Source of the DNA: Bog-756 sp963841885
GTDB lineage: Bacteria; Actinomycetota; Acidimicrobiia; Acidimicrobiales; RAAP-2
Direction: 5' to 3'
Length of the DNA: 64,000 bases
Assembly (NCBI GenBank): GCA_963841885.1
Contig: CAWJEK010000019.1
Location: 62,001 to 126,000, forward strand
This document shows positions 19,903-29,109 of the stretch, in pieces. The translations under genes were made by a program, and so were the position numbers. The notes beneath the pieces were generated by a model. That model did no database searches. It was not told the DNA's origin and was given only the letters and a program-made list of their open reading frames with translations. Position 1 is the first letter of the stretch, and each line of letters opens with the position of its first letter.

Positions 19903-21612
19903 GTGCGTGAGCCCACCCCCGCCCGTGCCGGCTCGAGGATCGTGCTCCTCGCGATCGCCGTCCTCGGCCTCACCGTCGGCCCGCTGGCGATCGGTCCGCC
20001 TCCGGCATCGGCATCCTTCATCGCCACGACTGCCGGTTCCCCCTGGAGAGTGGGCGCGGGCCCGGATGCGGGTAGCGGGGCCGGCCAACTGAACGGCGTC
20101 TCCTGCAGCAGTTCGACGACCTGCGTCGCCGTCGGCTCCGTCGCCTCCGGCGGTGGCTCGACCCAGGCACTCATCGAGTCCCTGGCCGGCGGATCATGGA
20201 CCGTGGCACCCAACCCGGTGGTCGCCGGCGGCAGCGTCCTCTACGGGGTGTCGTGCCTGTCCGCCGTCGACTGCGTCGCCGTGGGCACCCGCGGAACGGG
20301 TGAAGGCGTCGGGGAACTGATCGAGACGTTGAACGGGTCGACCTGGTCCATCGCCCCCACACCACCCCTCGGCTCCACGGGGAGCACCCTGGAGGGCGTC
20401 TCGTGCACCCAGGCGGCGGGCGTCGTCAGGTGCGACGCCGTGGGGTACCTCGGTGTCCCGGGCCGGGCCCAGCCCCTGGTGATGAGTTCGGCCGGAGGGT
20501 TGTGGCAGGTCACCGCCACCCCGGCCGTCGACAGCGCCTACGCGATCCTGGATGCGGTGTCGTGCTCCAGCGCCGTCACCTGCACGGCCGTCGGCTACGA
20601 CGAGGCGTCCGGCGTCACCGGGGCACTGGTGGAGACGCTCGCGGGAACCACCTGGTCGGTCGGAACCGGCGCCGGCCGCGAGGACGGCGGATCCCTGTCG
20701 GCCGTGTCGTGCCCGTCCACCAGCTACTGCGTGGCGGTGGGCCGTGTCGTCCCCGAGGCGGGGGTTCCCCGGACCCTCGTCGAGTCCTGGAACGGAGCCT
20801 CGTGGGCGTCCGCCGTGTCACCGGGACCCGGGAGCTATGGCAACCTCCTGGCCGGTGTCTCCTGCCCCACGGCCACCGATTGCGTGGCCGCCGGGTCCTC
20901 GTCGTCCGGCCCGGGAGACCGGACACTGCTGTCGTCGTGGGCCGGCACCACATGGTCGGCCACCCCGAGCCCGGATCCCGGCACCACCGCCGACTCCCTG
21001 TCGGCGGTCTCGTGCGTGACCATCGACAGCTGCCAGGCCGTGGGCACCTCGGCCACCGGCCGAGAGCCGGACCGGACGTTGGCCCTCAGCTTCCAGGTTC
21101 CCCCACCGGTCATCGCCGAGGTGACCTTCCGGGGTGGCTCCGGCCGCCCGAGGATCACCATCACGGGCAGCGGGTTCGGGAACGAGCCGGTCGGCACGCC
21201 CACCGGCTGCGGCACCACCGGCACCGACTACCCGGGAGCCGACCTCGCCTTCCAGGACGTCCAGCGCGGATGGGCGGCGGGAACGCCCGGCAACTGCCTG
21301 GGTCTGGTCGTGTCGCACTACACGGCGACCACGATCTCGTACTCCTTCGGGAGCGGGTACGGCACGGGCAACCCACCCCTCGAACTGAGCGCGTCCGACG
21401 CGTTCACGGTGAGTGTGGACGGCGCCACCTGCTCGGAGATCGTGCCCCGGCCCAGTTCGATGTCCCACCGACCCACGTCGGGGCCGGGCGGCCCGCCGGT
21501 CCGGGCGACGACGCTGTCCGTCGACCCGGTGGAACCGGCCGGACCCACCGTCACCGGGAGCGTGCACCTCGCCGCGCACGGCACGTCACCGTCGAGCACG
21601 TCCTGCACCTGA
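19903..21612 (+). CDS. exported seven-repeat protein, presumed beta-propeller
   Basis: The 569-residue product starts at GTG 19903 with a signal peptide (hydrophobic core about residues 12-36, cleavage near ASA). It then has seven repeats of about 45 residues, each with the core LxxVSCxSxxxCxAVG and ending in a GxxWSxxxxP strand, so every blade carries a conserved Cys pair. Seven copies fit a seven-bladed propeller. A C-terminal IPT/Ig-like domain follows (GSGFGNEPVGTPTGCG). The ligand is unknown. The gene is not in an obvious operon. Confidence 0.78.
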   Translation: MREPTPARAGSRIVLLAIAVLGLTVGPLAIGPPPASASFIATTAGSPWRVGAGPDAGSGAGQLNGVSCSSSTTCVAVGSVASGGGSTQALIESLAGGSWTVAPNPVVAGGSVLYGVSCLSAVDCVAVGTRGTGEGVGELIETLNGSTWSIAPTPPLGSTGSTLEGVSCTQAAGVVRCDAVGYLGVPGRAQPLVMSSAGGLWQVTATPAVDSAYAILDAVSCSSAVTCTAVGYDEASGVTGALVETLAGTTWSVGTGAGREDGGSLSAVSCPSTSYCVAVGRVVPEAGVPRTLVESWNGASWASAVSPGPGSYGNLLAGVSCPTATDCVAAGSSSSGPGDRTLLSSWAGTTWSATPSPDPGTTADSLSAVSCVTIDSCQAVGTSATGREPDRTLALSFQVPPPVIAEVTFRGGSGRPRITITGSGFGNEPVGTPTGCGTTGTDYPGADLAFQDVQRGWAAGTPGNCLGLVVSHYTATTISYSFGSGYGTGNPPLELSASDAFTVSVDGATCSEIVPRPSSMSHRPTSGPGGPPVRATTLSVDPVEPAGPTVTGSVHLAAHGTSPSSTSCT

Positions 21613-21614
21613 CC

Positions 21615-22328
21615 TCAGGGGAGACCACCCGGCACGGTGCCGTCGACCGTCAGGTCGCGGTACGTCATGCTCGTACCGGGCTGCAGGTGACCGGCGAACC
21701 ACCCGCCCAGTCCGTCGTCCGGCGCCCCCGCCGGGATCGTGGCCTGACCGCCCTGGCGGGCACTGCCCCACGGCGGCCTCGTCTGCCCGGCGGTCCAGAC
21801 CACGAACTGCACCGCGTGCAGGGCGGAGACGGTCCGGGCACACAGGTGCAGCGGGTAGACCGCCGGTGCCACCGGCAGCGACCGGATGACGGTCGATCCG
21901 AATTGGGTGAACGGGCTCTCGGGATCGGTCAGCGTGTTCCAGACGTGGAAGTTGAAGACGTCGAAGGCCGACGCCCACACGTTGCGGGTCACCGTGATGC
22001 CCGACACCCGACCGTAGGCCAACAGGTGCAGACGGAGTACCACACCCTGCTGGTCGAAGCCCTTTCCGTCCGCGAAGGTCGCGCACACCGTCAGGTCGGG
22101 GCGACTCGGGCCGCCGGGGCCCCAGAAGAACTCTCGGTTGTTCCCGGCGCTCGACGTCGGCGCGGTGACGACGACGGTCCCCGGCCGCGGGCTCCTGTAC
22201 GTGTACTCCGCGCAGTCCGGGGTGACCCGGCTGATGCACGTCGTCGCGCCCGACTGCGCCGAGGCGGTGGCCACCGGCGGTGTCGACGAACAGGCGGACG
22301 TCGTGCAGGCCAGCGTCACGGCCGCCAC
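21615..22328 (-). CDS. putative exported lipoprotein
   Basis: About 237 residues are encoded. The N-terminus contains lipobox-like LACT and SACS segments. The GTG at 22328 leaves no basic n-region, whereas the frame stays open upstream (SLRRARGSVAFVAAVTLAC), so the true start probably lies upstream but has no clear ATG/GTG there. The mature region has several Cys and aromatic residues and no family I recognise. It ends two bases from the convergent propeller-like gene. Confidence 0.6.
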   Translation of the reverse strand: MAAVTLACTTSACSSTPPVATASAQSGATTCISRVTPDCAEYTYRSPRPGTVVVTAPTSSAGNNREFFWGPGGPSRPDLTVCATFADGKGFDQQGVVLRLHLLAYGRVSGITVTRNVWASAFDVFNFHVWNTLTDPESPFTQFGSTVIRSLPVAPAVYPLHLCARTVSALHAVQFVVWTAGQTRPPWGSARQGGQATIPAGAPDDGLGGWFAGHLQPGTSMTYRDLTVDGTVPGGLP

Positions 22329-22567
22329 GAATGCGACACTCCCCCGGGCACGTCGCAGCGATGTCGGTATGGGGCAGATGGTATCCGGCGAGCCGTTCGG
22401 CTTTCCCGCGTCCGCCCTGCCACCGGGGCCGCCACCGGCTGAGCCGATCGCACCGGGGCGGAGGTGCCCGCGAACCGGAATTGACCGAAACGAACACCGC
22501 CGTCAATTCCCTGCGGACGGTGTCCGCACCCCGGTTCCGCCGACCGGTCCGTGCCTAGTATTTGCCC

Positions 22568-24394
22568 ATGCCCGACACCCCTCCTGCGGACACGGACTTC
22601 GATCCTGAGGCCGTCCGTGCCAAGTACCTCGCCGAACACGACAAGCGACTGGTGCCCCACCGGGCCGACATCCGGGACCTCACGACCGACGAGTACTTCG
22701 CCAGCTACCGCGACGACCCGTTCACCCCCTTCACCGACCGGGCGCCCGTGGCCGAGGACGTCGAGGTCGTGATCGTGGGGGGCGGGATCGCCGGCATCCT
22801 CGCCGGCGCCCGGCTCCGCGAAGCCGGCATCTCGGACATCCGCATCGTCGACCAGGCCGGCGGCATCGGAGGCACCTGGTACTGGAACCGCTACCCGGGG
22901 GTGATGTGCGACGTCGAGTCGTACATCTACCTGCCGATGCTGGAGGAGCTCGACTACATCCCCAGGCACCGCTATGCGTTCGGCGACGAGATCCTGCACC
23001 ATCTCGAGGCGGTGGCGGAACGGTTCGACCTGGTGGACGACGCCCTGTTCCACACCGGGGTGACCCGGGCCGAGTGGCAGGAGGACGCCGGCCGGTGGCG
23101 GGTCCGCACCGACCGGGGCGACGAGCTGACCTGCCGCTTCTACGTGCTGGCCGTAGGCATCCTCAACCTGTTGAAGCTCCCGGCCATACCCGGGATGGAG
23201 GACTTCGGGGGGCACTCGTTCCACTCCGCCCGCTGGGACTACGCCTACACCGGTGGTGGACCCGGCGAACCCCTCACCAACCTGTCGGACAAGTCCGTCG
23301 CCCTCTTCGGCACCGGGGCCAGCGGCATCCAGATAGTGCCACCGCTGGCCATGGCGGCCCGCCACGTCTACCTGTTCCAGCGCACGCCGTCGGCCATCGG
23401 CGAGCGCGGCAACCGGCCCACCGAACCCGGCTTCGGCGAGGACTTCGGGCCGGGGTGGCAGCGGTCCCGCATGGACAACTTCCAGGCGATCATCATGGGC
23501 CGGCCGGTCGAGGTCGACCTGGTGGACGACGGGTGGACGCACGACTACGCCGGCGCCCGCAACGTCCCGCGCGCCGAGGGCATGACCGTGGCCGAGTACC
23601 TGGCCGTCGCCGAGGAGGTCGACTTCCGGATCATGGAGGCGCACCGGCACCGGGTCGAGGAACTGGTGACCGATCCGGCCACGGCCGAAGTGATCAAGCC
23701 GTACTACCGCTACATGTGCAAGCGACCGTGCTTCCACGACGAGTACCTCCCGTCCCTCAACGCCCCGAACGTCACCGTCGTCGACTGCCCCGGCGGGATC
23801 GAGCGGATCACCGAGCAGGGCCCGGTCGTCGACGGTCACCAGTACGAGGTCGACTGCATCGTGTACGGCACCGGGTTCGAGGCCGAGGTCACCCCGATCT
23901 ACCGGCGGGCCGGTCACGAGGTCGTGGGACACGGTGGTGTCACCCTGGCCCAGAAGTGGGGTGACGGAGCCGCCAGCCTCTTCGGGATGATGACCCGGGG
24001 GTTCCCGAACATGTTCATCATGCCGGCGCCGGGTCAGCAGGCCGTGGTGACCGTCAACTACACCCAGCTGGCCGTGCTCGGTGCCGAGTTCGTGGGCCGG
24101 GTCGTCGGCCAACTCGAGCAGAAGGGCATCGAGGTGTTCGACGTGAGCTCCGAGGCCGAGGCCGAGTGGACGCAGAAGATCGTCGACTCGTTCGTAGACG
24201 CCTCGTCGATCATGGCGGCGTGCACGCCGTCCCGCCTCAACAACGAGGGTCATCCCGAGGAGATGAATCCCCGCAACGGCAACTACGGCCGGGGTCTGGG
24301 CGACTGGTTCGCCTATCGCGACCTGCTCGAGCAGTGGCTCGAGGCCGGCAGTCTCGAGGGCCTGGAACTCGACGCCCCGTCGACCGCCCCGTGA
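22568..24394 (+). CDS. flavin-containing Baeyer-Villiger-type monooxygenase
   Basis: This 608-residue FAD/NADPH monooxygenase resembles cyclohexanone/phenylacetone monooxygenases. Motifs seen are the FAD-binding VIVGGGIAGILAG, GGTWYWNRYPGVMCD, the fingerprint FGGHSFHSARWD (FxGxxxHxxxW[DP]) and the NADPH-binding FGTGASGIQI. It should convert ketones to esters or lactones; the substrate is unknown. ATG 22568 is chosen over the TTG two codons upstream. Its stop overlaps the next gene by GTGA, and together with the downstream dehydrogenase and amidohydrolase it forms a likely catabolic operon. Confidence 0.88.
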   Translation: MPDTPPADTDFDPEAVRAKYLAEHDKRLVPHRADIRDLTTDEYFASYRDDPFTPFTDRAPVAEDVEVVIVGGGIAGILAGARLREAGISDIRIVDQAGGIGGTWYWNRYPGVMCDVESYIYLPMLEELDYIPRHRYAFGDEILHHLEAVAERFDLVDDALFHTGVTRAEWQEDAGRWRVRTDRGDELTCRFYVLAVGILNLLKLPAIPGMEDFGGHSFHSARWDYAYTGGGPGEPLTNLSDKSVALFGTGASGIQIVPPLAMAARHVYLFQRTPSAIGERGNRPTEPGFGEDFGPGWQRSRMDNFQAIIMGRPVEVDLVDDGWTHDYAGARNVPRAEGMTVAEYLAVAEEVDFRIMEAHRHRVEELVTDPATAEVIKPYYRYMCKRPCFHDEYLPSLNAPNVTVVDCPGGIERITEQGPVVDGHQYEVDCIVYGTGFEAEVTPIYRRAGHEVVGHGGVTLAQKWGDGAASLFGMMTRGFPNMFIMPAPGQQAVVTVNYTQLAVLGAEFVGRVVGQLEQKGIEVFDVSSEAEAEWTQKIVDSFVDASSIMAACTPSRLNNEGHPEEMNPRNGNYGRGLGDWFAYRDLLEQWLEAGSLEGLELDAPSTAP

Positions 24395-26040
24395 CCGGTC
24401 GCCAGCGGGTCGCCGTGGTGACCGGCGGTGGTGGGGGGATCGGGGCCGGCATCGCCGAGGAACTCGGTCGGACCGGCTGGTTCGTGGTCACCGTCGACCC
24501 GCTGGTGACCCTCGACGGGACCGGCAGCCTGCCCGAGCCCGAGGAGACGACGGCGGACCGCATCGTCGCCGCCGGCGGATCGGCCCGGGCCTCGTCGGCA
24601 TCGGTCACCGATGCGGCCGCCGTCCGCCAGCTCTTCCAGGAGCTGGTCGACGAGCACGGCGGCCTCGACGCCATCGTCAACGTGGCCGGCATCACCCGCC
24701 AGACGTATTTCGGCCGGGGTACCGAAGAGGACTGGCTGGCGGTGCTGGCCGTGCATCTCGACGGCTACCGCAACGTGCTGGAGTCGGCCCTGCCGCTGAT
24801 GGCGGCCGCCGGGTACGGGCGCATCCTCGGGGTGACGTCGGGTTCCGGGTGGCGGGAGGCCGACGCCGGCGCCTACAGCTGCGCCAAGCGGGCCATCGCC
24901 GCCCTCACCTGGCAGCTCGGCCGTCACGCGCCTCCCGGGGTCACGGTCAACGCCATGTCGCCCATCGCCGCTACCCGGATGATGGCCTCCGCCCTCGAGC
25001 GGGCCCGGAAGGCGGGGCAGTCGGGGGGAGGCGGGATCTCCTTCCTGTCCGTCGCCCAGCCGGAGGACCTGGGTCCCTTCGGCGCCCATCTCGTCGGCGA
25101 GGAGTTCGGCTGGTGTTCGGGTCGGGTGATGTTCGCCGGCGGTCCGGAGGTGGCCGTCGTCGACGAACCCCGGCTCGTGGAGGTCGTCCGGACCCGACCC
25201 GTCACCTCCCTCCCGCGGGTGCTCGACGAGGTGGTCCCACGGGCGTTCGCCAAGGCCGAGGCCACCCAGGCCAGCGCCGGTGGCAGCAACCCCCGCTTCG
25301 GTCCGATCTTCGACGAGGACGTCGAATCCGGTCACGATCCGGCCCCGGCCCGCTCGTGTGTCATCGTGTCCGACCGTCCCGGGCTGACCGCCTCCCTGGC
25401 GGCCGCGCTCGGGGAGCGGTCCGTCCGCTGCCGGACCGTGCCACCCGTCCGCGGATTCGACGAGGCCCTGGCCGCCCTGCGGGCCGAGGCGGAGGCGGAC
25501 GGCCCGGTGGACGCGGTGGTCGTCGCCCCGGCGGGTGACGCGCCGGAGGCCGGAACGGGGGACGGGTGGGACCGGGTCCTGGCCGAGCACCGCTCCATCG
25601 TGGCGGGCATCCACACCGATGCCGGGTGGGCCCGGGCCGCCGCCGACTACGCGGCCGAGGCCGGCCGTCCCCTCCAGCTGGTGACCCTGACCGACGCGGT
25701 GACGACGGGAGGGCGCAGCCGGGCCCAGGCCGCCGTGCAGCACGCCCGCGTCGCCCGCAGCGCCACCGAGGGACGGGTCGTCGCGTTCGCCGCCGGACTG
25801 GAGGCGTCCGAGGACGCGGCCGGCCCCACGGCGGCCGCCCTCTGTGCCCACCTGCTCGACCACCCCGAGGGGGCCGCCCTGGCCGGAGCCGAGCTGGTGG
25901 TCGGCGACGGATGGCTGGGGCTGCGCAGCCACCCCCGACCGATCGGCAGCGTCACCTTCGGCGGGCCCACCCTCCCCGACTGGCTCGACGACACGCTCCG
26001 CCAGATCGTCGACGCCCCCACCGGAACGGAGGTCCGATGA
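24391..26040 (+). CDS. double-domain short-chain dehydrogenase/reductase
   Basis: The 549-residue protein starts at GTG 24391 within the GTGA overlap. Residues about 1-260 form a complete SDR with TGGGGGIGAGI cofactor loop and YSCAK active site. The C-terminal 250 residues look like a second Rossmann/SDR-like domain without a Gly-rich loop or YxxxK, so it is probably non-catalytic. The enzyme likely oxidises or reduces an alcohol or ketone next to the monooxygenase step. Its stop overlaps the amidohydrolase start by ATGA. Confidence 0.83.
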   Translation: MTGRQRVAVVTGGGGGIGAGIAEELGRTGWFVVTVDPLVTLDGTGSLPEPEETTADRIVAAGGSARASSASVTDAAAVRQLFQELVDEHGGLDAIVNVAGITRQTYFGRGTEEDWLAVLAVHLDGYRNVLESALPLMAAAGYGRILGVTSGSGWREADAGAYSCAKRAIAALTWQLGRHAPPGVTVNAMSPIAATRMMASALERARKAGQSGGGGISFLSVAQPEDLGPFGAHLVGEEFGWCSGRVMFAGGPEVAVVDEPRLVEVVRTRPVTSLPRVLDEVVPRAFAKAEATQASAGGSNPRFGPIFDEDVESGHDPAPARSCVIVSDRPGLTASLAAALGERSVRCRTVPPVRGFDEALAALRAEAEADGPVDAVVVAPAGDAPEAGTGDGWDRVLAEHRSIVAGIHTDAGWARAAADYAAEAGRPLQLVTLTDAVTTGGRSRAQAAVQHARVARSATEGRVVAFAAGLEASEDAAGPTAAALCAHLLDHPEGAALAGAELVVGDGWLGLRSHPRPIGSVTFGGPTLPDWLDDTLRQIVDAPTGTEVR

Positions 26041-26897
26041 CCGATCGGCCGACCCGCATCGTCGACGCCCACGTGCACATCTGGGACCCGGCCCGCACCG
26101 ACTGGTACCCGTACCTGGCCCGGCCGCCCGGCACGGCCGACGGCAAGGGGATGTTCCGCGCCTTCTCCGTCGACACCTACCGGGCCGAGTCGGCCGGATG
26201 GAACGTCGAGAAGTTCGTCAACGTGGCGGCGGCCACCGGTGGTTACTCGATCGACGAGACCCTCGAGCTCGACCGTGAGGCGGAAGCCCGGGGCGGTCCC
26301 GATGCCATCGTCGGTGGCATCCCCCCCACGGACAGTCTGGCCGAGGCCGTCGAGCTCCTCGACCGGCAGATGGCCGCGCCCCGCTTCCGCGGCGTCCGGC
26401 CCATGGGCCGCTACGACGGACCGCTGCCGGGGGCCGGGGTGCTCCGGGCCCTGGAGGAACGCGACCTGGTGTTCGACCTCATGACCCACCCCGACCAGCT
26501 CTGGGCGGCGGCCGAAGGGCTCGCCCACCACGGGGGTCTGGCCGTGGTGGTGGAGCACACCGGCTGGCCCCGCTCGGCCACCGACGGGGAGCGACGTCTG
26601 TGGCGCGACGGCATCGACGCGCTGGCCGACCTCGGCGACCACGTCTCCTGCAAGCTCTCGGGACTGGCCATGCCCTTGGAGACCATCGACGTCGACGCCT
26701 TCGCCCCATGGGTCGAGGCCGCCATCGAGGCGTTCGGTGCCGAGCGCTGCATGTTCGCCAGCAACTTCCCGGTGGACTCGATGTACGGCACGTTCGACGA
26801 CCTCTACACGGTGTTCGACCGGATCACCGGCGGCCTCGACGCCACGGCCCGGGACCAGCTCTTCGCCGGGACGGCGGAGCGCGTCTACCGCTGCTGA
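26037..26897 (+). CDS. amidohydrolase-2 family metal-dependent hydrolase
   Basis: This 286-residue TIM-barrel hydrolase (Amidohydro_2, PF04909 type) has the N-terminal metal motif DAHVHIWDP, an internal EHTGWP histidine strand and the late FASNFPVDSMYG aspartate. Relatives hydrolyse lactones or decarboxylate aromatic acids. As the third gene of the operon it could open the lactone or ester made by the monooxygenase; this is inference from context. Confidence 0.85.
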   Translation: MTDRPTRIVDAHVHIWDPARTDWYPYLARPPGTADGKGMFRAFSVDTYRAESAGWNVEKFVNVAAATGGYSIDETLELDREAEARGGPDAIVGGIPPTDSLAEAVELLDRQMAAPRFRGVRPMGRYDGPLPGAGVLRALEERDLVFDLMTHPDQLWAAAEGLAHHGGLAVVVEHTGWPRSATDGERRLWRDGIDALADLGDHVSCKLSGLAMPLETIDVDAFAPWVEAAIEAFGAERCMFASNFPVDSMYGTFDDLYTVFDRITGGLDATARDQLFAGTAERVYRC

Positions 26898-26946
26898 CCC
26901 GACGTCACCCGGGGCCGGACGGCGCGACCCGGAGCCGGCGAACGGG

Positions 26947-28929
26947 TCAGGCGACCGGTTGGCCGGTACCGTCCCCCCGGTCGGACGCTCCCGATGCCGT
27001 CGGCTGCCGCTCCATGCCGTCGCGTCCCGGAGCCACCGTCCGGGCCGTCCCCGTGGCCGGTTCCGGCCGTCCCGCCAGCCGGTAGACCACCGAGCCGTCC
27101 ACGGTCTCCTCGCTCAGGAGAAGGGTCACCAGTCGGTCGAGCACCGGCCGGTGGGCGCGCAAGGTGGCCGTCGCCCGGTCCTCGGCGTCGCGCAGCAGGC
27201 GGGCGACCTCGGCGTCGACCACGGCCTGCGTCCGCTCGGCGAAGGGACGGGTCGAGAACTCGGCCCCGTCCGAACCAAGGAACGCCGAGCCGCCCAGTGG
27301 GTAGCCGACCGGTCCGAGTTCGGCCGAGAGTCCGAACTCGCGGACCATCTTGGTGGCCAGTTCGGTCGCCTTGGCCAGATCGTTGGCCGCTCCGGTCGAA
27401 CCCTGGCCCAGCACCACCAGCTCGCTCGACCGGCCACCCAGCAGCACGGCCAGGGTGTCCTCCAGGGTGTCCTGGCCGAAGAGATGGCGCTCGACGAGGG
27501 GCAGCTGTTCCGTGGCGCCGAGGGCCTGGCCGGCCGGGAGGATGGTCACCTTGGCGATCGGGTCGGCCTTGTCGGCGTAGGCGGCGACCAGGGCGTGGCC
27601 CGCCTCGTGCACCGCGACCGCGTGCTTCTCCGAGGGGATGAGGACGTTGGAGCCCTCCCGCCGTCCGAGGATGACCCGGTCCCGGGCCTCGTCGAAGTCG
27701 CCGGCGCCGAGCTCCTCCCGATCCGAACGGACGGCGTGGATGGCCGCCTCGTTGGCCAGGTTGGCCAGGTCCGCTCCGCTGAATCCCGGCGTCCCCCGGG
27801 CCACGACATCGAGATCCACGGTGGAGTCGAGGCGCTTGTCGCGGCAGTGGACCTCGAGGATCGCCCGCCGCTCGGGCTGGGTGGGCAGCGGAATCACCAC
27901 CTGCCGATCGAAGCGTCCCGGCCGGAGCAGGGCCGGATCCAGCACCTCGGGCCGGTTGGTGGCGGCCAGCACGACGATGCCCGAGGCCGGATCGAAGCCG
28001 TCCATCTCGGCGAGCAGCTGGTTGAGGGTCTGCTCGCGCTCGTCGTTGGACACCATGGCCCGCATGCCGCCCCGCCGCTGGCCGATCGCATCGACCTCGT
28101 CGAGGAAGATGATCGCCGGGGCCCGTTTGCGGGCCTCCTCGAAGAGGTCGCGCACCCGGGCGGCGCCCACCCCCACGAACATCTCGACGAAGCTCGATCC
28201 CGTCACCGAGAAGAACGGCACGGCCGCCTCACCCGCCACGGCGCGGGCCAGGAGGGTCTTGCCGGTGCCCGGGGGCCCGATCATCAGGATCCCCCGCGGG
28301 GCGATGGCCCCGGCTCTCTCGTAGCGCCCGGGGTGCTGCAGGAAGTCCACCACCTCCCGGATCTCCTCCTTCGCCCCCTCGTAACCGGCGACGTCGGCGA
28401 ACGTGGTCTTCGGACGTTCCTCGTCGAAGACCTTGGCCTTGGACCGCCCGACGCCCATCGCCCCCTGGAGCCCCATGCCGCCCCGCTTGGACATCCGCCA
28501 CCAGAGGTATCCGATGAGGACGAAGGGGAGCAGGAAGAGCAGGAAGGTGAAGATCTCCGAACCCGCCGACGTCGCCGACGAGTCGGCGGTGATCGCCACG
28601 CCCCCCTCCTGGAGCTGGTGCAGGAAGGTCTCGCCGGCCTGGGGCGGGATGACCGTGACGTAGTCGTTCCCGTCGGCCAGTGAGCCGGAGGCGTTCCCGT
28701 CGGTCTCGATCGTCACCGTCTTGACCTTGTGCGCCGTCACGTCGGAGAGGAACTGCGAGTAGGTCAACGTCGTCTGACTCTGGGCGTGGGTGGCCGGGAC
28801 GACGATGAAGGCCACCACCAGCACCACCATCACCAGCAGCCACAGCGCGTGACGCCACGGGGACGGTCGGCCCGGGGCGACGGGCACCCCCTGGTCGTTG
28901 GTGGGCGGCGTCGCCGCCGGACGGGTCAC
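26947..28929 (-). CDS. ftsH: ATP-dependent zinc metalloprotease FtsH
   Basis: The 660-residue membrane-bound AAA+ protease degrades misfolded membrane and regulatory proteins. Two membrane helices (about 28-48 and 128-145) flank a short periplasmic domain. The AAA module has Walker A GPPGTGKT, Walker B IIFLDEVDAIG and the second region of homology (ATNRPEVLDPALLRPGRFDR). The protease has HEAGH zinc ligands. Length is normal. It is probably a single gene with its own promoter in the 180 bp upstream, where a CIRCE-like inverted repeat lies. Confidence 0.95.
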   Translation of the reverse strand: MTRPAATPPTNDQGVPVAPGRPSPWRHALWLLVMVVLVVAFIVVPATHAQSQTTLTYSQFLSDVTAHKVKTVTIETDGNASGSLADGNDYVTVIPPQAGETFLHQLQEGGVAITADSSATSAGSEIFTFLLFLLPFVLIGYLWWRMSKRGGMGLQGAMGVGRSKAKVFDEERPKTTFADVAGYEGAKEEIREVVDFLQHPGRYERAGAIAPRGILMIGPPGTGKTLLARAVAGEAAVPFFSVTGSSFVEMFVGVGAARVRDLFEEARKRAPAIIFLDEVDAIGQRRGGMRAMVSNDEREQTLNQLLAEMDGFDPASGIVVLAATNRPEVLDPALLRPGRFDRQVVIPLPTQPERRAILEVHCRDKRLDSTVDLDVVARGTPGFSGADLANLANEAAIHAVRSDREELGAGDFDEARDRVILGRREGSNVLIPSEKHAVAVHEAGHALVAAYADKADPIAKVTILPAGQALGATEQLPLVERHLFGQDTLEDTLAVLLGGRSSELVVLGQGSTGAANDLAKATELATKMVREFGLSAELGPVGYPLGGSAFLGSDGAEFSTRPFAERTQAVVDAEVARLLRDAEDRATATLRAHRPVLDRLVTLLLSEETVDGSVVYRLAGRPEPATGTARTVAPGRDGMERQPTASGASDRGDGTGQPVA

Positions 28930-28992
28930 CGGGTTCCTCCGGTCACGCCCACCGGGCGTCGCGGGGCGGCGGCCCCACGCGCGGGTCTGTTC

Positions 28993-29017
28993 GTGTCACT
29001 AGGTCCACGAGTGCCAC
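28993..29017 (-). promoter_or_regulatory. inverted repeat upstream of ftsH
   Basis: The arms GTGTCACT and AGTGCCAC (7 of 8 positions complementary) are separated by 9 bp, about 65 bp upstream of the ftsH start. The arm core GCACT...AGTG recalls CIRCE (HrcA site), but the spacing is two bases short, so identity is uncertain. Confidence 0.4.
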
Positions 29018-29109
29018 TATGCGGGGGACCCGGTGGCCCGGACAGGGCCGAATGTCCCGTTGCACCGGTCCGACGGTCCCGCGCGGGGGCGGTCGGCCGA
29101 GGCGGCCGC

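Noticed and set aside
22316..24253. 645-residue open frame opposite the monooxygenase gene
   Set aside because: It is an antisense shadow of a clearly recognisable enzyme, with low-complexity Val/Gly/His-rich sequence typical of high-GC opposite strands.
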